This document shows, piece by piece, positions 27,503 through 36,179 of a stretch of DNA of 64,000 nucleotides; the stretch's first letter is position 1, and each line of letters begins with the position of its first letter. The stretch covers positions 1-64,000 of the forward strand of contig CAZBXQ010000010.1 in NCBI GenBank assembly GCA_964495935.1, given 5' to 3'. Below the pieces are notes generated by a model, which ran no database searches, was not told where the DNA came from, and was given only the letters and a program-made list of their open reading frames with translations. The translations under genes were made by a program, and so were the position numbers. Origin of the DNA: JAJYSO01 sp964495935 (GTDB lineage Bacteria > Bacteroidota > Bacteroidia > Flavobacteriales > Flavobacteriaceae).

Positions 27503-27528
27503 ACTATGCGTATCGCATAGTTTTTTTT
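27503..27528 (+). promoter_or_regulatory. Terminator-like hairpin in the nhaD leader
   Basis: ACTATGCG-TAT-CGCATAGT forms a perfect 8-bp stem with a 3-nt loop and runs into eight T residues. It has full intrinsic-terminator architecture but lies between the -7 box and the nhaD start. It could stop upstream transcription, attenuate nhaD, or protect the mRNA 5' end. Confidence 0.7.
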
Positions 27529-27546
27529 AAATTTAAAATACAATTT

Positions 27547-28932
27547 ATGGCAACCCTCATCGTCCTCATTTTTATTGTCGGCTACCTTGGAATAGCCTTT
27601 GAACATCCTTTAAAAATAGACAAAACCGTTTCGGCACTAATCATGGCCGTCCTGATTTGGGCCGTTCTCTCTTTTGGGTTTACCGGCGGCGTACTCGATA
27701 TCATCAGCAGTGCCGGCGAATCTTTCAATTTTCTAAAAGATGGTGAAGAAACGGCCATGAATGGCTTCGACAGCATCCTTTTACACCATCTGGGAAGCAC
27801 TGCCGAAATCCTCATTTTCTTAATCGGGGCGATGACCATTGTCGAGATTATTGATCTCCACCAAGGATTTGATATTATTAAAATGGCAGTCAAAACCAAG
27901 AGCAAGACAAAACTCCTTTGGATTGTGGGAACACTGGGGTTCTTCCTTTCGGCCGTTATTGACAATCTAACGGCAACCATTGTCCTGGTAACGCTCATCG
28001 GGAAACTGATTCATGAACGAAAAGAACGAATCTGGTATGCTTCTTTAATTGTTCTTGCCGCCAACTCGGGAGGTGCTTGGTCACCCATTGGAGATGTTAC
28101 CACCACAATGCTCTGGATTGGTAAAAAATTAACCGCTCCCGGTTTGATCGAATACGTGGTCTTACCCTCTATTGTTTCTTATGTGATTCCCTTTGCCATT
28201 GCAAGTCGGTTACCCATTTTCAGGGGCGAGATTACCGAGGATCCCGATCGCGTGAAAGGGGACATCAAGCTTCTTAAAAGCAGTAAAACCATGCTCTATT
28301 TAGGATTGGGAATGATCGTCTCGGTTCCGATTACGAAGGCGCTCTTCCATCTTCCTCCTTATATGGGAATGATGCTGGCGTTAGGCGTCGTTTGGCTGGT
28401 GAGTGAATTTATCGTACCCGAGGAAAACTTTAACGAGGAAAGACGCGCACTCTATTCGGTAAGAAAAGCACTCTCCAGTATTGATATGGCAAGTATTCTT
28501 TTCTTCTTTGGAATACTGATGGCCGTAGCCGGATTAGAAGCTTTGGTATATGGTGCCGTTCACGGAGAAGAAGTGGGCACACTCCGATATGCAGCAGAAA
28601 TGCTCGCCACTGCCATTCCCAGTGAAAACGTTGTCATTCTACTCTTGGGGATCTTATCGGCCATCGTCGATAATGTACCCTTAGTTGCTGCAGCCATGGG
28701 AATGTTTGCCGATCCTATCGACTCCGTAGTTTGGCATTTTGTGGCCTATTCTGCAGGAACGGGAGGCAGTATGTTAATTATTGGATCTGCCGCCGGGGTA
28801 GCCGCTATGGGAATGGAGCGCATCGATTTTATCTGGTATATGAAAAAAATAGGATGGCTGGCTTTCCTTGGTTTTATCAGTGGTGCCGGTCTATTTCTCC
28901 TCATTGAAGAAGTGATTTTACACAATACCTAA
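27547..28932 (+). CDS. nhaD: NhaD-type Na+/H+ antiporter
   Basis: This is a 461-aa inner-membrane antiporter of the NhaD/ion-transporter superfamily with about 12 transmembrane segments. Conserved features include FFLSAVIDNLTATIVLVTL, LAANSGGAWSPIGDVTTTMLW and, in the second half, LGILSAIVDNVPLVAAAMGM. The paired Asp-Asn in the two halves is typical. NhaD exports Na+ or Li+ for protons at alkaline pH or high salt. The ATG at 27547 gives MATLIVLIFIVGYLGIAFEHP; the upstream TTG at 27496 lies inside the promoter box. It appears monocistronic. Confidence 0.93.
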   Translation: MATLIVLIFIVGYLGIAFEHPLKIDKTVSALIMAVLIWAVLSFGFTGGVLDIISSAGESFNFLKDGEETAMNGFDSILLHHLGSTAEILIFLIGAMTIVEIIDLHQGFDIIKMAVKTKSKTKLLWIVGTLGFFLSAVIDNLTATIVLVTLIGKLIHERKERIWYASLIVLAANSGGAWSPIGDVTTTMLWIGKKLTAPGLIEYVVLPSIVSYVIPFAIASRLPIFRGEITEDPDRVKGDIKLLKSSKTMLYLGLGMIVSVPITKALFHLPPYMGMMLALGVVWLVSEFIVPEENFNEERRALYSVRKALSSIDMASILFFFGILMAVAGLEALVYGAVHGEEVGTLRYAAEMLATAIPSENVVILLLGILSAIVDNVPLVAAAMGMFADPIDSVVWHFVAYSAGTGGSMLIIGSAAGVAAMGMERIDFIWYMKKIGWLAFLGFISGAGLFLLIEEVILHNT

Positions 28933-29030
28933 TTAAAGCCCTATTTCCGGGATAATATTAAAAGAGTTGAAAAAATTTCTTTACGGAGGTTAAATACCCG
29001 ATAGAATCATCTGATTATATATGAATTCTG

Positions 29031-29060
29031 TTGGGTATAATATCAAATAACGTATATTTA
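29031..29060 (+). promoter_or_regulatory. Promoter of the exbB-exbD-tonB-folC unit
   Basis: TTG at 29031-29033 and TATATTTA at 29053-29060 (one mismatch to TAnnTTTG) are separated by 19 bp, 38 bp before the exbB start. Confidence 0.65.
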
Positions 29061-29098
29061 CGTGCTCATAAAAGGACTCAAATACGTTATAACGAAAT

Positions 29099-29809
29099 AT
29101 GTTTTACCTACTTATTCAGGCTGATACCACAGGTATTGCCGAAGCCGCACAGGATCTCGAAGACGTTCCACAGGAAAAAACACTAACCTTTATGGAACTA
29201 CTTTTTAGTGGTGGACCGGCAGGAAGTATTATTATCGGGATCCTATTTCTACTCCTGATCGTAGCTATTTACATATACTTCGAACGCTTTTTTGCGATTA
29301 AAGCAGCTTCCAAAACCGACTCGCATTTCATGGATCAAATCCGTGACCATGTGGCAAGCGGAAATATCGAGGGAGCCCGAAAACGGTGTACTCAGGAAAA
29401 CACTCCGGTAGCCCGCCTTACCGAGAAAGGGATTTCCCGAATCGGTTCCCCGCTGGAAGATATTAATACCGCGATTGAAAATGCCGGCCAGCTCGAGGTT
29501 TATAAACTGGAGAAGAATGTCAGTATTTTGGCAACGATTGCGGGTGCCGGCCCCATGCTGGGCTTCCTCGGAACGGTAATCGGGATGATTTTGGCTTTCC
29601 ATGAATTGGCTTCCAGCAGCGGACAGGCCGAAATGGGGAGTCTGGCACAAGGAATTTACACTGCCATGACCACCACAGTGGCCGGACTAATTGTCGGGAT
29701 TATTGCCTATATTGGCTACAACCACCTGGTGGTACGAACCGATAAAGTAGTTCATCAAATGGAAGCAACCGCCGTAGATTTCTTAGATCTTTTAAATGAG
29801 CCCGCATAA
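29099..29809 (+). CDS. exbB: ExbB/TolQ/MotA proton-channel protein
   Basis: This is a 236-aa inner-membrane protein with three transmembrane segments (about 45-65, 140-160 and 185-205) and the family region GAGPMLGFLGTVIGMILAF and GIYTAMTTTVAGLIVGIIAY. With ExbD it forms the proton channel that powers TonB. It heads the unit exbB-exbD-tonB-folC, with gaps of 2, 9 and 6 bp. The N-terminal extension before the first helix is acidic and glutamine-rich. Confidence 0.92.
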   Translation: MFYLLIQADTTGIAEAAQDLEDVPQEKTLTFMELLFSGGPAGSIIIGILFLLLIVAIYIYFERFFAIKAASKTDSHFMDQIRDHVASGNIEGARKRCTQENTPVARLTEKGISRIGSPLEDINTAIENAGQLEVYKLEKNVSILATIAGAGPMLGFLGTVIGMILAFHELASSSGQAEMGSLAQGIYTAMTTTVAGLIVGIIAYIGYNHLVVRTDKVVHQMEATAVDFLDLLNEPA

Positions 29810-29811
29810 TC

Positions 29812-30204
29812 ATGAATTTAAGAGGCAGAAATAGAGTTAGTGCAGAATTCAACATGTCCTCCATGACAGACATCGTCTTTCTGCTCCTCGTCTTTTTTAT
29901 GATCAGTTCGCCGGTAGTCACGCCGGAGGCACTCGATCTCTTATTGCCAAAAGCAAAAGGAAAGACCACGCATCATCAAAATGTTGCGGTGAGTATTGAT
30001 CGCAACCAGAATATTTTTATAAACGATAAAAAAATAAATAAAAATCAATTGGAAAGCGAACTCCGCCGGCAACTTGCCGATCAGGATGATCCCACGATTA
30101 TTCTGCGAACGGAACAAAGCGTTCCCATTCAGGAGGCCGTAGATGTTATGGCTATTGCCAAGGATAACAATTACCGGATCGTACTGGCTGTAAAGCCCAA
30201 TTAA
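29812..30204 (+). CDS. exbD: ExbD/TolR biopolymer transport protein
   Basis: This 130-aa protein has one N-terminal transmembrane helix preceded by the conserved NMSSMTDIVFLLLVFFM, in which the channel Asp is part of MTDIVF, and a periplasmic domain of the ExbD type ending DNNYRIVLAVKPN. It pairs with the preceding exbB product. Confidence 0.93.
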   Translation: MNLRGRNRVSAEFNMSSMTDIVFLLLVFFMISSPVVTPEALDLLLPKAKGKTTHHQNVAVSIDRNQNIFINDKKINKNQLESELRRQLADQDDPTIILRTEQSVPIQEAVDVMAIAKDNNYRIVLAVKPN

Positions 30205-30213
30205 TGTTGAAAA

Positions 30214-31104
30214 ATGGCACTGTTTCAAACCCCTTCGGAAAAAAAATCACTGGTGATAACGAGTATCATCAGTGCTGCGCTTATTGTCGCTTTGTTCTTC
30301 TTGGGGCTCCATTACATGGATCCTCCTGAGGAGTCGGGAATCGCCATAAATTTTGGGACTACAGAAATGGGAAGTGGCGACAGCCAACCTCAACAGCCCG
30401 TTAGAACGGCTCCTTCTAATGAAAATCAAACACAAACCAAAAATGTGGAAAGCGTGACCCCTCCTCCGGAAACCGCTACCACAAGTTTGGAAGAAGAGAT
30501 CACCACTCAGGAAACAGAAGATGCCCCGGTGATTGAAAAAAAAGTCGAAAAAACAAAAACTAATACCGCCTCCACAGAAGAAGTAGAAAAGGAACCGGAG
30601 CCCCTTAAAGAAGAACCTGTAGAAGAGGAAGTAATCGAGGAAAAACCCGACCCCAAACCGGATCAATCCACTACCGATGCCCTGAACAGTATTTTAAACG
30701 GTTCCTCACGTGAGGGCCGTTCAGGATCAGGTGAAGGAAATGACACCCAAACGGCCGGAGACAAGGGCAGTCCCGATGGAGACCTCGATGCCCAATCCTA
30801 CTATGGGCAAGGAAAAGGACTTGACGGAGACGGAAACTACAGATTGGGCGGCCGAAAGGCACTCAATAAAATGAAATATGTCCAGGATTGTAATGAATCC
30901 GGCGTTGTTGTCGTGGAAATTAAAGTAAACCGGAAAGGACAGGTTGTACGGGCTACTCCCGGAGTAAAGGGAACCACAAACATGAGTAGCTGTTTGTTGG
31001 ATCCTGCGCGCCGAGCCGCTCAAGAAACCCGTTTTAATCCCGATGACAAAGCACCGTCTATTCAAACCGGCTATATTATCTACGAATTCCGATTATCCGA
31101 TTAA
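30214..31104 (+). CDS. TonB/TolA-like energy transducer
   Basis: This 296-aa protein has a short cytosolic start, one transmembrane helix (about 13-31), a long Glu/Pro/Lys-rich periplasmic spacer (about 55-165), a Gly/Asp linker and a C-terminal TonB-like domain (VVVVEIKVNRKGQVVRATPG, then ARRAAQETRFNPD). It should transmit the ExbBD proton motive force to outer-membrane receptors such as that at 9.5-11.9 kb. Two Cys in the C-terminal domain (in QDCNESG and SSCLLD) could form a disulfide. Confidence 0.85.
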   Translation: MALFQTPSEKKSLVITSIISAALIVALFFLGLHYMDPPEESGIAINFGTTEMGSGDSQPQQPVRTAPSNENQTQTKNVESVTPPPETATTSLEEEITTQETEDAPVIEKKVEKTKTNTASTEEVEKEPEPLKEEPVEEEVIEEKPDPKPDQSTTDALNSILNGSSREGRSGSGEGNDTQTAGDKGSPDGDLDAQSYYGQGKGLDGDGNYRLGGRKALNKMKYVQDCNESGVVVVEIKVNRKGQVVRATPGVKGTTNMSSCLLDPARRAAQETRFNPDDKAPSIQTGYIIYEFRLSD

Positions 31105-31110
31105 ACAGTA

Positions 31111-32328
31111 ATGAACTACGCCACGGCAACCCAGTGGATGTTTCAGCAGCTCCCGCTCTATCAACGCCAGGGAAAAACCGCTTTCAAAGCCGATTTAAGA
31201 AACATCCAACGCCTATCCGCTTATCTTGATCATCCGGAAAAAAAGTTCAAAAGTATCCACGTTGCGGGAACCAACGGAAAGGGATCCGTTTGTCACATGC
31301 TGGCCTCCGTCTTTCAGGAAGCCGGCTATAAAACCGGACTTCACACCTCCCCGCATTTAAAAGATTTCCGAGAGCGCATCCGGATTAACGGAAAAATGAT
31401 ACCCCAGCAAAGGGTAACTTCTTTTATCGAACGAAATAAGGACTTTCTGGAAAAAGAACAACTCTCCTTTTTTGAGATGAGCGTGGGCTTGACGTTCAGC
31501 TATTTCGCCGAAGAGGAAGTGGATATTGCTATTATTGAAACCGGGCTGGGCGGACGTTTGGATTCGACCAACATCATTCAGCCCGAACTCTCCATAATCA
31601 CCAATATCGGACTGGATCATACGGCCCTTTTAGGCGATACACTACCCAAAATCGCCACCGAAAAAGCCGGTATTATAAAATCACATACCCCGGTCGTCAT
31701 CGGTCAAAAAAACAACTTGACGACACCGGTATTTGAAAAGCAGGCACAGGCCTCAAAAGCGAAGCTTTATTTTGCTAAGGAGTTTACCGCTAAGCCCTAT
31801 CCCACCGACCTCCAAGGGGCTTACCAAAAAGAAAACCAGCAGACCGTTTTGGCTGCACTTCACATTTTACAAAATAAAGGTTGGATTATCCCCGAAGAAG
31901 CCCGGTTAAAAGGCTTTTTAAACTGTATAGAAAACACCGGACTACAAGGCCGCTGGCAGGTCTTGAGCCAAGCCCCCAAGATGATATGTGATACCGCCCA
32001 CAATAAGGAGGGACTTAGTCTGGTGTTACAACAAATACGACAAGAACCATACGCCACCCTCCGTATGGTGATAGGGGTCGTCAATGACAAAGATTTGACC
32101 ACGATTCTCCCTTTATTTCCCAAAGAAGCTAAATATTACTTTTGCGAAGCCCAAATACCGCGGCGGCTCAAAGCCGAAGTACTTGCCCGGGAAGCGAGTT
32201 CCTACGGGCTTCACGGTACCGTCTTTAAAAGCGTTAAAGAAGCCTTGGAAGCCGCAACAAAAGAAGCCGCAGAAAAGGACCTCATATTTGTTGGCGGCAG
32301 TACATTTACCGTGGCCGAGGCACTTTAA
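31111..32328 (+). CDS. folC: Folylpolyglutamate / dihydrofolate synthase
   Basis: This is a 405-aa Mur-ligase-fold enzyme that adds glutamate to folates, and usually also makes dihydrofolate from dihydropteroate. It has the P-loop HVAGTNGKGSVCHML (about residue 50), HTSPHLKDFRERIRI, the Mg-binding ETGLGGRLDSTN and the C-terminal domain motif DTAHNKEGL. It is last in the exbB unit, a conserved flavobacterial arrangement without an obvious functional link. Confidence 0.95.
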   Translation: MNYATATQWMFQQLPLYQRQGKTAFKADLRNIQRLSAYLDHPEKKFKSIHVAGTNGKGSVCHMLASVFQEAGYKTGLHTSPHLKDFRERIRINGKMIPQQRVTSFIERNKDFLEKEQLSFFEMSVGLTFSYFAEEEVDIAIIETGLGGRLDSTNIIQPELSIITNIGLDHTALLGDTLPKIATEKAGIIKSHTPVVIGQKNNLTTPVFEKQAQASKAKLYFAKEFTAKPYPTDLQGAYQKENQQTVLAALHILQNKGWIIPEEARLKGFLNCIENTGLQGRWQVLSQAPKMICDTAHNKEGLSLVLQQIRQEPYATLRMVIGVVNDKDLTTILPLFPKEAKYYFCEAQIPRRLKAEVLAREASSYGLHGTVFKSVKEALEAATKEAAEKDLIFVGGSTFTVAEAL

Positions 32329-32389
32329 ATAACGGGATCAAAACGGGCCAAAAACACTAAAAATAATTTCATTTTTTTTCGACTAATAT

Positions 32390-32419
32390 TTTGCCGAATA
32401 TAAAATTGGTTTATATTTG
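32390..32419 (+). promoter_or_regulatory. Promoter of tRNA-Val(TAC)
   Basis: TTTG at 32390-32393 and TATATTTG at 32412-32419 are separated by 18 bp. The tRNA begins 13 bp after the -7 box. Confidence 0.8.
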
Positions 32420-32432
32420 CATTCATTATTTG

Positions 32433-32507
32433 GGGCGCTTAGCTCAGTTGGTTTAGAGCACTTGGTTTACACCCAAGGGGTCGGGGGTTCGAATCCCTCA
32501 GCGCCCA
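32433..32507 (+). tRNA. tRNA-Val (anticodon TAC)
   Basis: This is a 75-nt cloverleaf. The acceptor stem is GGGCGCT/AGCGCCC, the D arm GCTC...GAGC, the anticodon stem CTTGG/CCAAG with loop TTTACAC (anticodon TAC), and the T arm contains GTTCGAATC-type TTCGAAT. Discriminator is A, and CCA is not encoded. Confidence 0.96.
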
Positions 32508-32517
32508 CTTCAAAAAG

Positions 32518-32540
32518 CCTAAATAAGTTTAGGTTTTTTT
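32518..32540 (+). terminator. Terminator of tRNA-Val(TAC)
   Basis: The stem CCTAAA/TTTAGG with loop TAAG is followed by seven T residues, 10 bp after the tRNA. Confidence 0.85.
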
Positions 32541-32558
32541 CATTTTAGCGAAAATCCT

Positions 32559-32566
32559 TAACTTTG
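32559..32566 (+). promoter_or_regulatory. -7 box TAACTTTG of tRNA-Val(GAC)
   Basis: An exact TAnnTTTG box lies 18 bp before the second tRNA, showing that the two Val tRNAs are separate transcripts. Confidence 0.7.
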
Positions 32567-32584
32567 CGCGAAATATCAATCTTT

Positions 32585-32659
32585 GGAGTGTTAGCTCAGT
32601 TGGTTTAGAGCATCACCTTGACAGGGTGGGGGTCATTGGTTCGAATCCAATACACTTCA
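32585..32659 (+). tRNA. tRNA-Val (anticodon GAC)
   Basis: This is a 75-nt cloverleaf. The acceptor stem is GGAGTGT/ACACTTC (one G-U pair), the anticodon stem TCACC/GGTGG with loop TTGACAG (anticodon GAC), and the T loop TTCGAAT is intact. Discriminator is A, and CCA is not encoded. Confidence 0.95.
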
Positions 32660-32666
32660 CACCTTC

Positions 32667-32703
32667 AAAAATCCCGGATTATTTTTAATCCGGGATTTTT
32701 TTA
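32667..32703 (+). terminator. Terminator of tRNA-Val(GAC)
   Basis: The stem AATCCCGGATT/AATCCGGGATT with a short AT loop is followed by a T run. A MITE copy lies just behind the T run. Confidence 0.88.
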
Positions 32704-32705
32704 TT

Positions 32706-32784
32706 GAGGTGGTTTAAACTTTTGGGATTGAAGCGAAAAATAGAGATTATTTTGCAGCCACTTTTTGAAAGTTTAAATGACCTC
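32706..32784 (-). mobile_element. 79-bp internally deleted MITE, copy C
   Basis: This has both termini of the 160-bp element, in the opposite orientation (GAGGTGGTTTAAAC... to ...GTTTAAATGACCTC), and lacks 81 internal bases. It is flanked by a perfect 3-bp duplication ATT. The deletion joins two short similar words (AAAAT and ACAAT in the element's forward sense). Confidence 0.85.
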
Positions 32785-32918
32785 ATTAACATCACTTCTT
32801 AAAAAACGGCCGGACTTACCTTCGATACGGAGGAATATATGTTTTCCTCAATCCCTCGATCCGCTTATTAAATAGTACCTACCGACCATTTATTTCAACA
32901 ACAGGCAACTTTCCCCGC

Positions 32919-34187
32919 TTATAAAATCTCCACGATTCTTTCCATGGCCATTCCCCGGGATCCCTTTATTAATATTACGCTGTCGGTGATCTCGATTTTT
33001 TGAAGAGCCGTTTTCAACGCTTCAAATGTTCTGAATTTACAAATTTTATCGACCGTTGTTTCTCCAAATGTAGCACCGCACACTAATGCTCGATCCAGAT
33101 TGGAATCTTCCAATTGGTCAACAATCTTTTGATGTTCGATCAAGGAGGTTTCTCCAATCTCAAACATATCTCCCAAAATAGCAACCTTTTTGCTTCCTTC
33201 CAATTCCTTTAAATTATCGATTGCCAGCTTCATACTGGTGGGATTTGCATTATAGGCATCCAGAATAATCCGATTGGAACCCCGGGTAAAAATTTGCGAT
33301 CGATTCTCAATTGGTTGATAATTCTCTATAGCTTTTTTAACCGCTTGCACCGGGATTTCAAAATACTTCCCAATCCCCACCGCGGCCGTGATATTTTTCG
33401 CATTATAGCTTCCTAAAAGATGACTCTTTATGGAGACCCCATCGTACTGCACTCCCGCAAAATGACCGTGAGAATCCAAACGAATGATACAGTCGGCATC
33501 GGGCGATTCACCAAAAGAATAGATTTTCCCTCCTTTACTCTGCTGCACTTGAAGAGGATCATCTTTATTAATAAAGATAACCGCATTACGATTTCTTAGT
33601 GAATGATAAAGCTCACTCTTTCCTTTAATAACCCCTTCAAATCCTCCAAATCCTTCCAAATGAGCCTTTCCAAAATTGGTAATATATCCATAATCCGGCT
33701 CGGCGATCTCACATAAGCTTTCAATCTCTTTTTGATGATTAGCTCCCATTTCAACCACCCCAAATTCGGTTGACGAATCCATTGCCAAAAGAGTCAGTGG
33801 AACCCCAATGTGATTATTGAGATTTCCCCGGGTATAGACGATCTTATATTTCTGTCCTAAAACCGCAGCAATCAGCTCCTTTGTGGTCGTTTTCCCGTTA
33901 CTTCCGGTAATGGCAAGGATCGGTAATCCCAACACTCGCCGATGATGATGAGCCAATTCCTGTAAAGCCTGCAAACTCTTCTTTACATAAAAAAAACGAG
34001 AATCTCCCTTCCATACAGGATCATCGACTACGGCTTTTACAGCACCGCCCTCCACGGCGTCCTGTGCAAATTTATTACCATTAAAATGCTCCCCGCTCAA
34101 CGCAAAAAATAATTTCCCGGCAATTTCCTGTCGGGTATCGGTGGCCACTCCCGTACTATTTAAAAAAAGCTCATAAAGTTCTTCCAT
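32919..34187 (-). CDS. murF: MurF, UDP-MurNAc-tripeptide D-Ala-D-Ala ligase
   Basis: This 422-aa cytosolic Mur ligase adds D-alanyl-D-alanine to complete the peptidoglycan pentapeptide. It shows the P-loop AITGSNGKTTTKELIA (about 93-108), the VEMGANHQKEIE motif, DAYNANPTSM and the C-terminal signature LIKGSRGMAMERIV. It is slightly shorter than the E. coli enzyme. It follows gldJ on the same strand, a conserved flavobacterial pairing, but a terminator lies between them. Confidence 0.96.
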   Translation of the reverse strand: MEELYELFLNSTGVATDTRQEIAGKLFFALSGEHFNGNKFAQDAVEGGAVKAVVDDPVWKGDSRFFYVKKSLQALQELAHHHRRVLGLPILAITGSNGKTTTKELIAAVLGQKYKIVYTRGNLNNHIGVPLTLLAMDSSTEFGVVEMGANHQKEIESLCEIAEPDYGYITNFGKAHLEGFGGFEGVIKGKSELYHSLRNRNAVIFINKDDPLQVQQSKGGKIYSFGESPDADCIIRLDSHGHFAGVQYDGVSIKSHLLGSYNAKNITAAVGIGKYFEIPVQAVKKAIENYQPIENRSQIFTRGSNRIILDAYNANPTSMKLAIDNLKELEGSKKVAILGDMFEIGETSLIEHQKIVDQLEDSNLDRALVCGATFGETTVDKICKFRTFEALKTALQKIEITDSVILIKGSRGMAMERIVEIL

Positions 34188-34203
34188 TCGTCTCTGTCAT
34201 CAC

Positions 34204-34240
34204 GAAAAAAGCCCTTGAAACGATCTTCAAAGGGCTTTAT
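34204..34240 (-). terminator. Terminator between gldJ and murF
   Basis: Read on the minus strand, AAGCCCTT/AAGGGCTT forms a stem closing a larger partly paired loop and is followed by a T run. It lies 27 bp after the gldJ stop codon and 17 bp before the murF start. Confidence 0.8.
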
Positions 34241-34266
34241 TGTTATTAATAAGTATTCAACTATAA

Positions 34267-35928
34267 TTAACGTTTTGTACGTCTTCCTTTTTTATCCGGT
34301 CCAAAACGTGACATGGCATTTCTAAAACCGATATAATCAGTCGCCATATCTTGGGGGTAATAACGTCGTTGAGCCGGGTCCAGCCAATAGGCATTATCTT
34401 TCCACGATCCTCCTTTTACAACTCGTGTTTCATTACTAATAAGCGTGGTTCTGTTCTTGTCGTCATAATTCTTTTCCAGATTATTGAGACTATCCCTTGA
34501 AGCCCTATTCAGGGGAGAGTTATACATTCTTTGGCTGTCGGAGAGTTCTCCTTCCTGTCGATAAAACAAAGAAGATGATTTGTCACCGTCCCGGTAATTT
34601 CGGTTATCGCTACGATCATAATTAAACCGCATATACATCTGATCATCGTCAATGGCTTCTTGTTTTACCTCTCCGGGCAATCCTACCGCAACAATCCGCC
34701 CGGTAGTCAAAGTGTCATAATCAATAGCATCGTCATCGATAATAACCACTTTACCGTCTTCTCCAATCACATTTTCCGTATATACGTTTCCACGGAAATA
34801 GTTGAAGTCATTCAATTTCATATCGATTCGGGGGCGATATACATCGGCCACCCATTCGGCCACATTGCCTGCCATATCATAGAGTCCGTAATCGTTGGGA
34901 GGATAACTCTTAATCTCATTAGTGGCATTTGCCCCGTCACTGGTCCATCCCGAGACCCCGCTATAATCTCCATACCCTTGCTTATAGTTGGCCAACTGTG
35001 CCCCTGTTAACCGCCCTCTTCCGGCAATGGTATATTGTCCGTCCCAGGGATATTTCTTACGTCCGCGATAATTATTATACTCTCTTTTTGAAGAAAGCCC
35101 CATGGCCGCATATTCCCATTCTGCCTCGGTAGGCAATCGATAATCCGGAAGCAGGATTCCGTCTTTTAATTGGGCGTAATGATGAATCGTATCACCATGC
35201 ACAACCTCAATGAATTTATCAGCCTGTTTTCCTCCTCGAATCAGTGAGTCATTTCCTCCATAGGTAGATTTAGGATCGGTTAAATAGGCATACGTACTAA
35301 ACTGAGTTCCTTTATCACTTTTATACCGGGCACCCTTGGCAAAAACCCCTTCATCTTCCATCAATTTTTCATTTACCCGATCGGTTCTCCATTTACTAAA
35401 CTCGTTAGCCTGCACCCAACTGACCCCTACAACCGGGTAATTTTGATAGGCCGCATGGCGCAAATAGTAATTAATATAGGTCGATCGTTCTCCTAAAGGC
35501 GTTCGCCAAACCAAGGTATCGGGCAAAGCTCCTTTGTAAATGTTTCTATATCGTTCTTCACGGGGTGGAAAAGTAGCCTTCAACCAATCCAGATATTGCA
35601 GATACATTCGGTTGGTCACTTCGGTCTCATCCATATAGAATGAGGCCACGGTTTGTTGGGTCGGTGTATTATTCCAATCATGCATAGGATCATCGGCAAC
35701 TTTACCCATGGTAAAAGTCCCTCCCGGAATAAGCACCAGACCCGGCCCTGTAGGTTGATCTTTATATCCGGTTGCATAACGCGCCCCACCATCCTTGCCT
35801 GTAATATCCCAACCTGTAGCTCTGGAATGTTTTTCATAATCGCGGGAATTATTACATCCCACAAGGACTATAAGTGAAAGTAAGAAAGAAGCCGTAACGG
35901 CAAAAGAGGTTTTAAATTTCATCTTCAT
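34267..35928 (-). CDS. gldJ: GldJ gliding-motility / type IX secretion lipoprotein
   Basis: This is a 553-aa outer-membrane lipoprotein of the T9SS gliding machinery. The signal ends LIVLVGC (lipid Cys25). The body is a formylglycine-generating-enzyme (sulfatase-modifying) fold: LVLIPGGTFTMGKV, ETEVTNRMYLQYLDW, YRLPTEAEWEYAA, YDMAGNVAEWVAD and VVKGGSWKDNAYWLDPA. GldJ is structural and stabilises GldK. Length and neighbours (murF downstream, porV divergent) fit GldJ rather than GldK. Its promoter is the TTTG-N19-TATCTTGC pair at 35951-35981. Confidence 0.93.
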   Translation of the reverse strand: MKMKFKTSFAVTASFLLSLIVLVGCNNSRDYEKHSRATGWDITGKDGGARYATGYKDQPTGPGLVLIPGGTFTMGKVADDPMHDWNNTPTQQTVASFYMDETEVTNRMYLQYLDWLKATFPPREERYRNIYKGALPDTLVWRTPLGERSTYINYYLRHAAYQNYPVVGVSWVQANEFSKWRTDRVNEKLMEDEGVFAKGARYKSDKGTQFSTYAYLTDPKSTYGGNDSLIRGGKQADKFIEVVHGDTIHHYAQLKDGILLPDYRLPTEAEWEYAAMGLSSKREYNNYRGRKKYPWDGQYTIAGRGRLTGAQLANYKQGYGDYSGVSGWTSDGANATNEIKSYPPNDYGLYDMAGNVAEWVADVYRPRIDMKLNDFNYFRGNVYTENVIGEDGKVVIIDDDAIDYDTLTTGRIVAVGLPGEVKQEAIDDDQMYMRFNYDRSDNRNYRDGDKSSSLFYRQEGELSDSQRMYNSPLNRASRDSLNNLEKNYDDKNRTTLISNETRVVKGGSWKDNAYWLDPAQRRYYPQDMATDYIGFRNAMSRFGPDKKGRRTKR

Positions 35929-35950
35929 TCTTTAAAAACAAATTCCGACC

Positions 35951-35981
35951 GCAAGATAAATGAATTAAATTAATCTCCAAA
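35951..35981 (-). promoter_or_regulatory. gldJ promoter
   Basis: On the minus strand TTTG (35978-35981) and TATCTTGC (35951-35958, imperfect -7 box) are separated by 19 bp, 22 bp before the start codon. Confidence 0.6.
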
Positions 35982-36071
35982 AATTTTTAATTCTCAATGA
36001 GATCATAGCCTTGAGCCGGTCTGTTTTATAACGGATTTGAACCCGGATTATTACTATTCCCGTAAAAATAT

Positions 36072-36079
36072 TACCTTTG
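36072..36079 (+). promoter_or_regulatory. -7 box TACCTTTG of porV
   Basis: An exact TAnnTTTG box lies 100 bp before the porV ATG, implying a leader of about 95 nt with no gene visible in it. Confidence 0.6.
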
Positions 36080-36179
36080 CTTCACAAACTCTCCGGTCTT
36101 ACAAAAAGCCATCTTAAATCGGATCCCATAATCGGATGCAGAACTTTACACGGATTCTTTCAACTTGTAAAAAGTTTTT

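Noticed and set aside
32433..32784. tRNA pair next to a mobile element as a possible integrative-element att site
   Set aside because: No integrase gene is nearby, no tRNA 3' end is duplicated, and the MITE has its own 3-bp duplication in the terminator, unrelated to tRNA sequence.
34267..35928. Reading gldJ as a sulfatase-modifying enzyme
   Set aside because: The fold is of that type, but the lipoprotein signal, length, and murF and porV neighbours match GldJ, which is structural.
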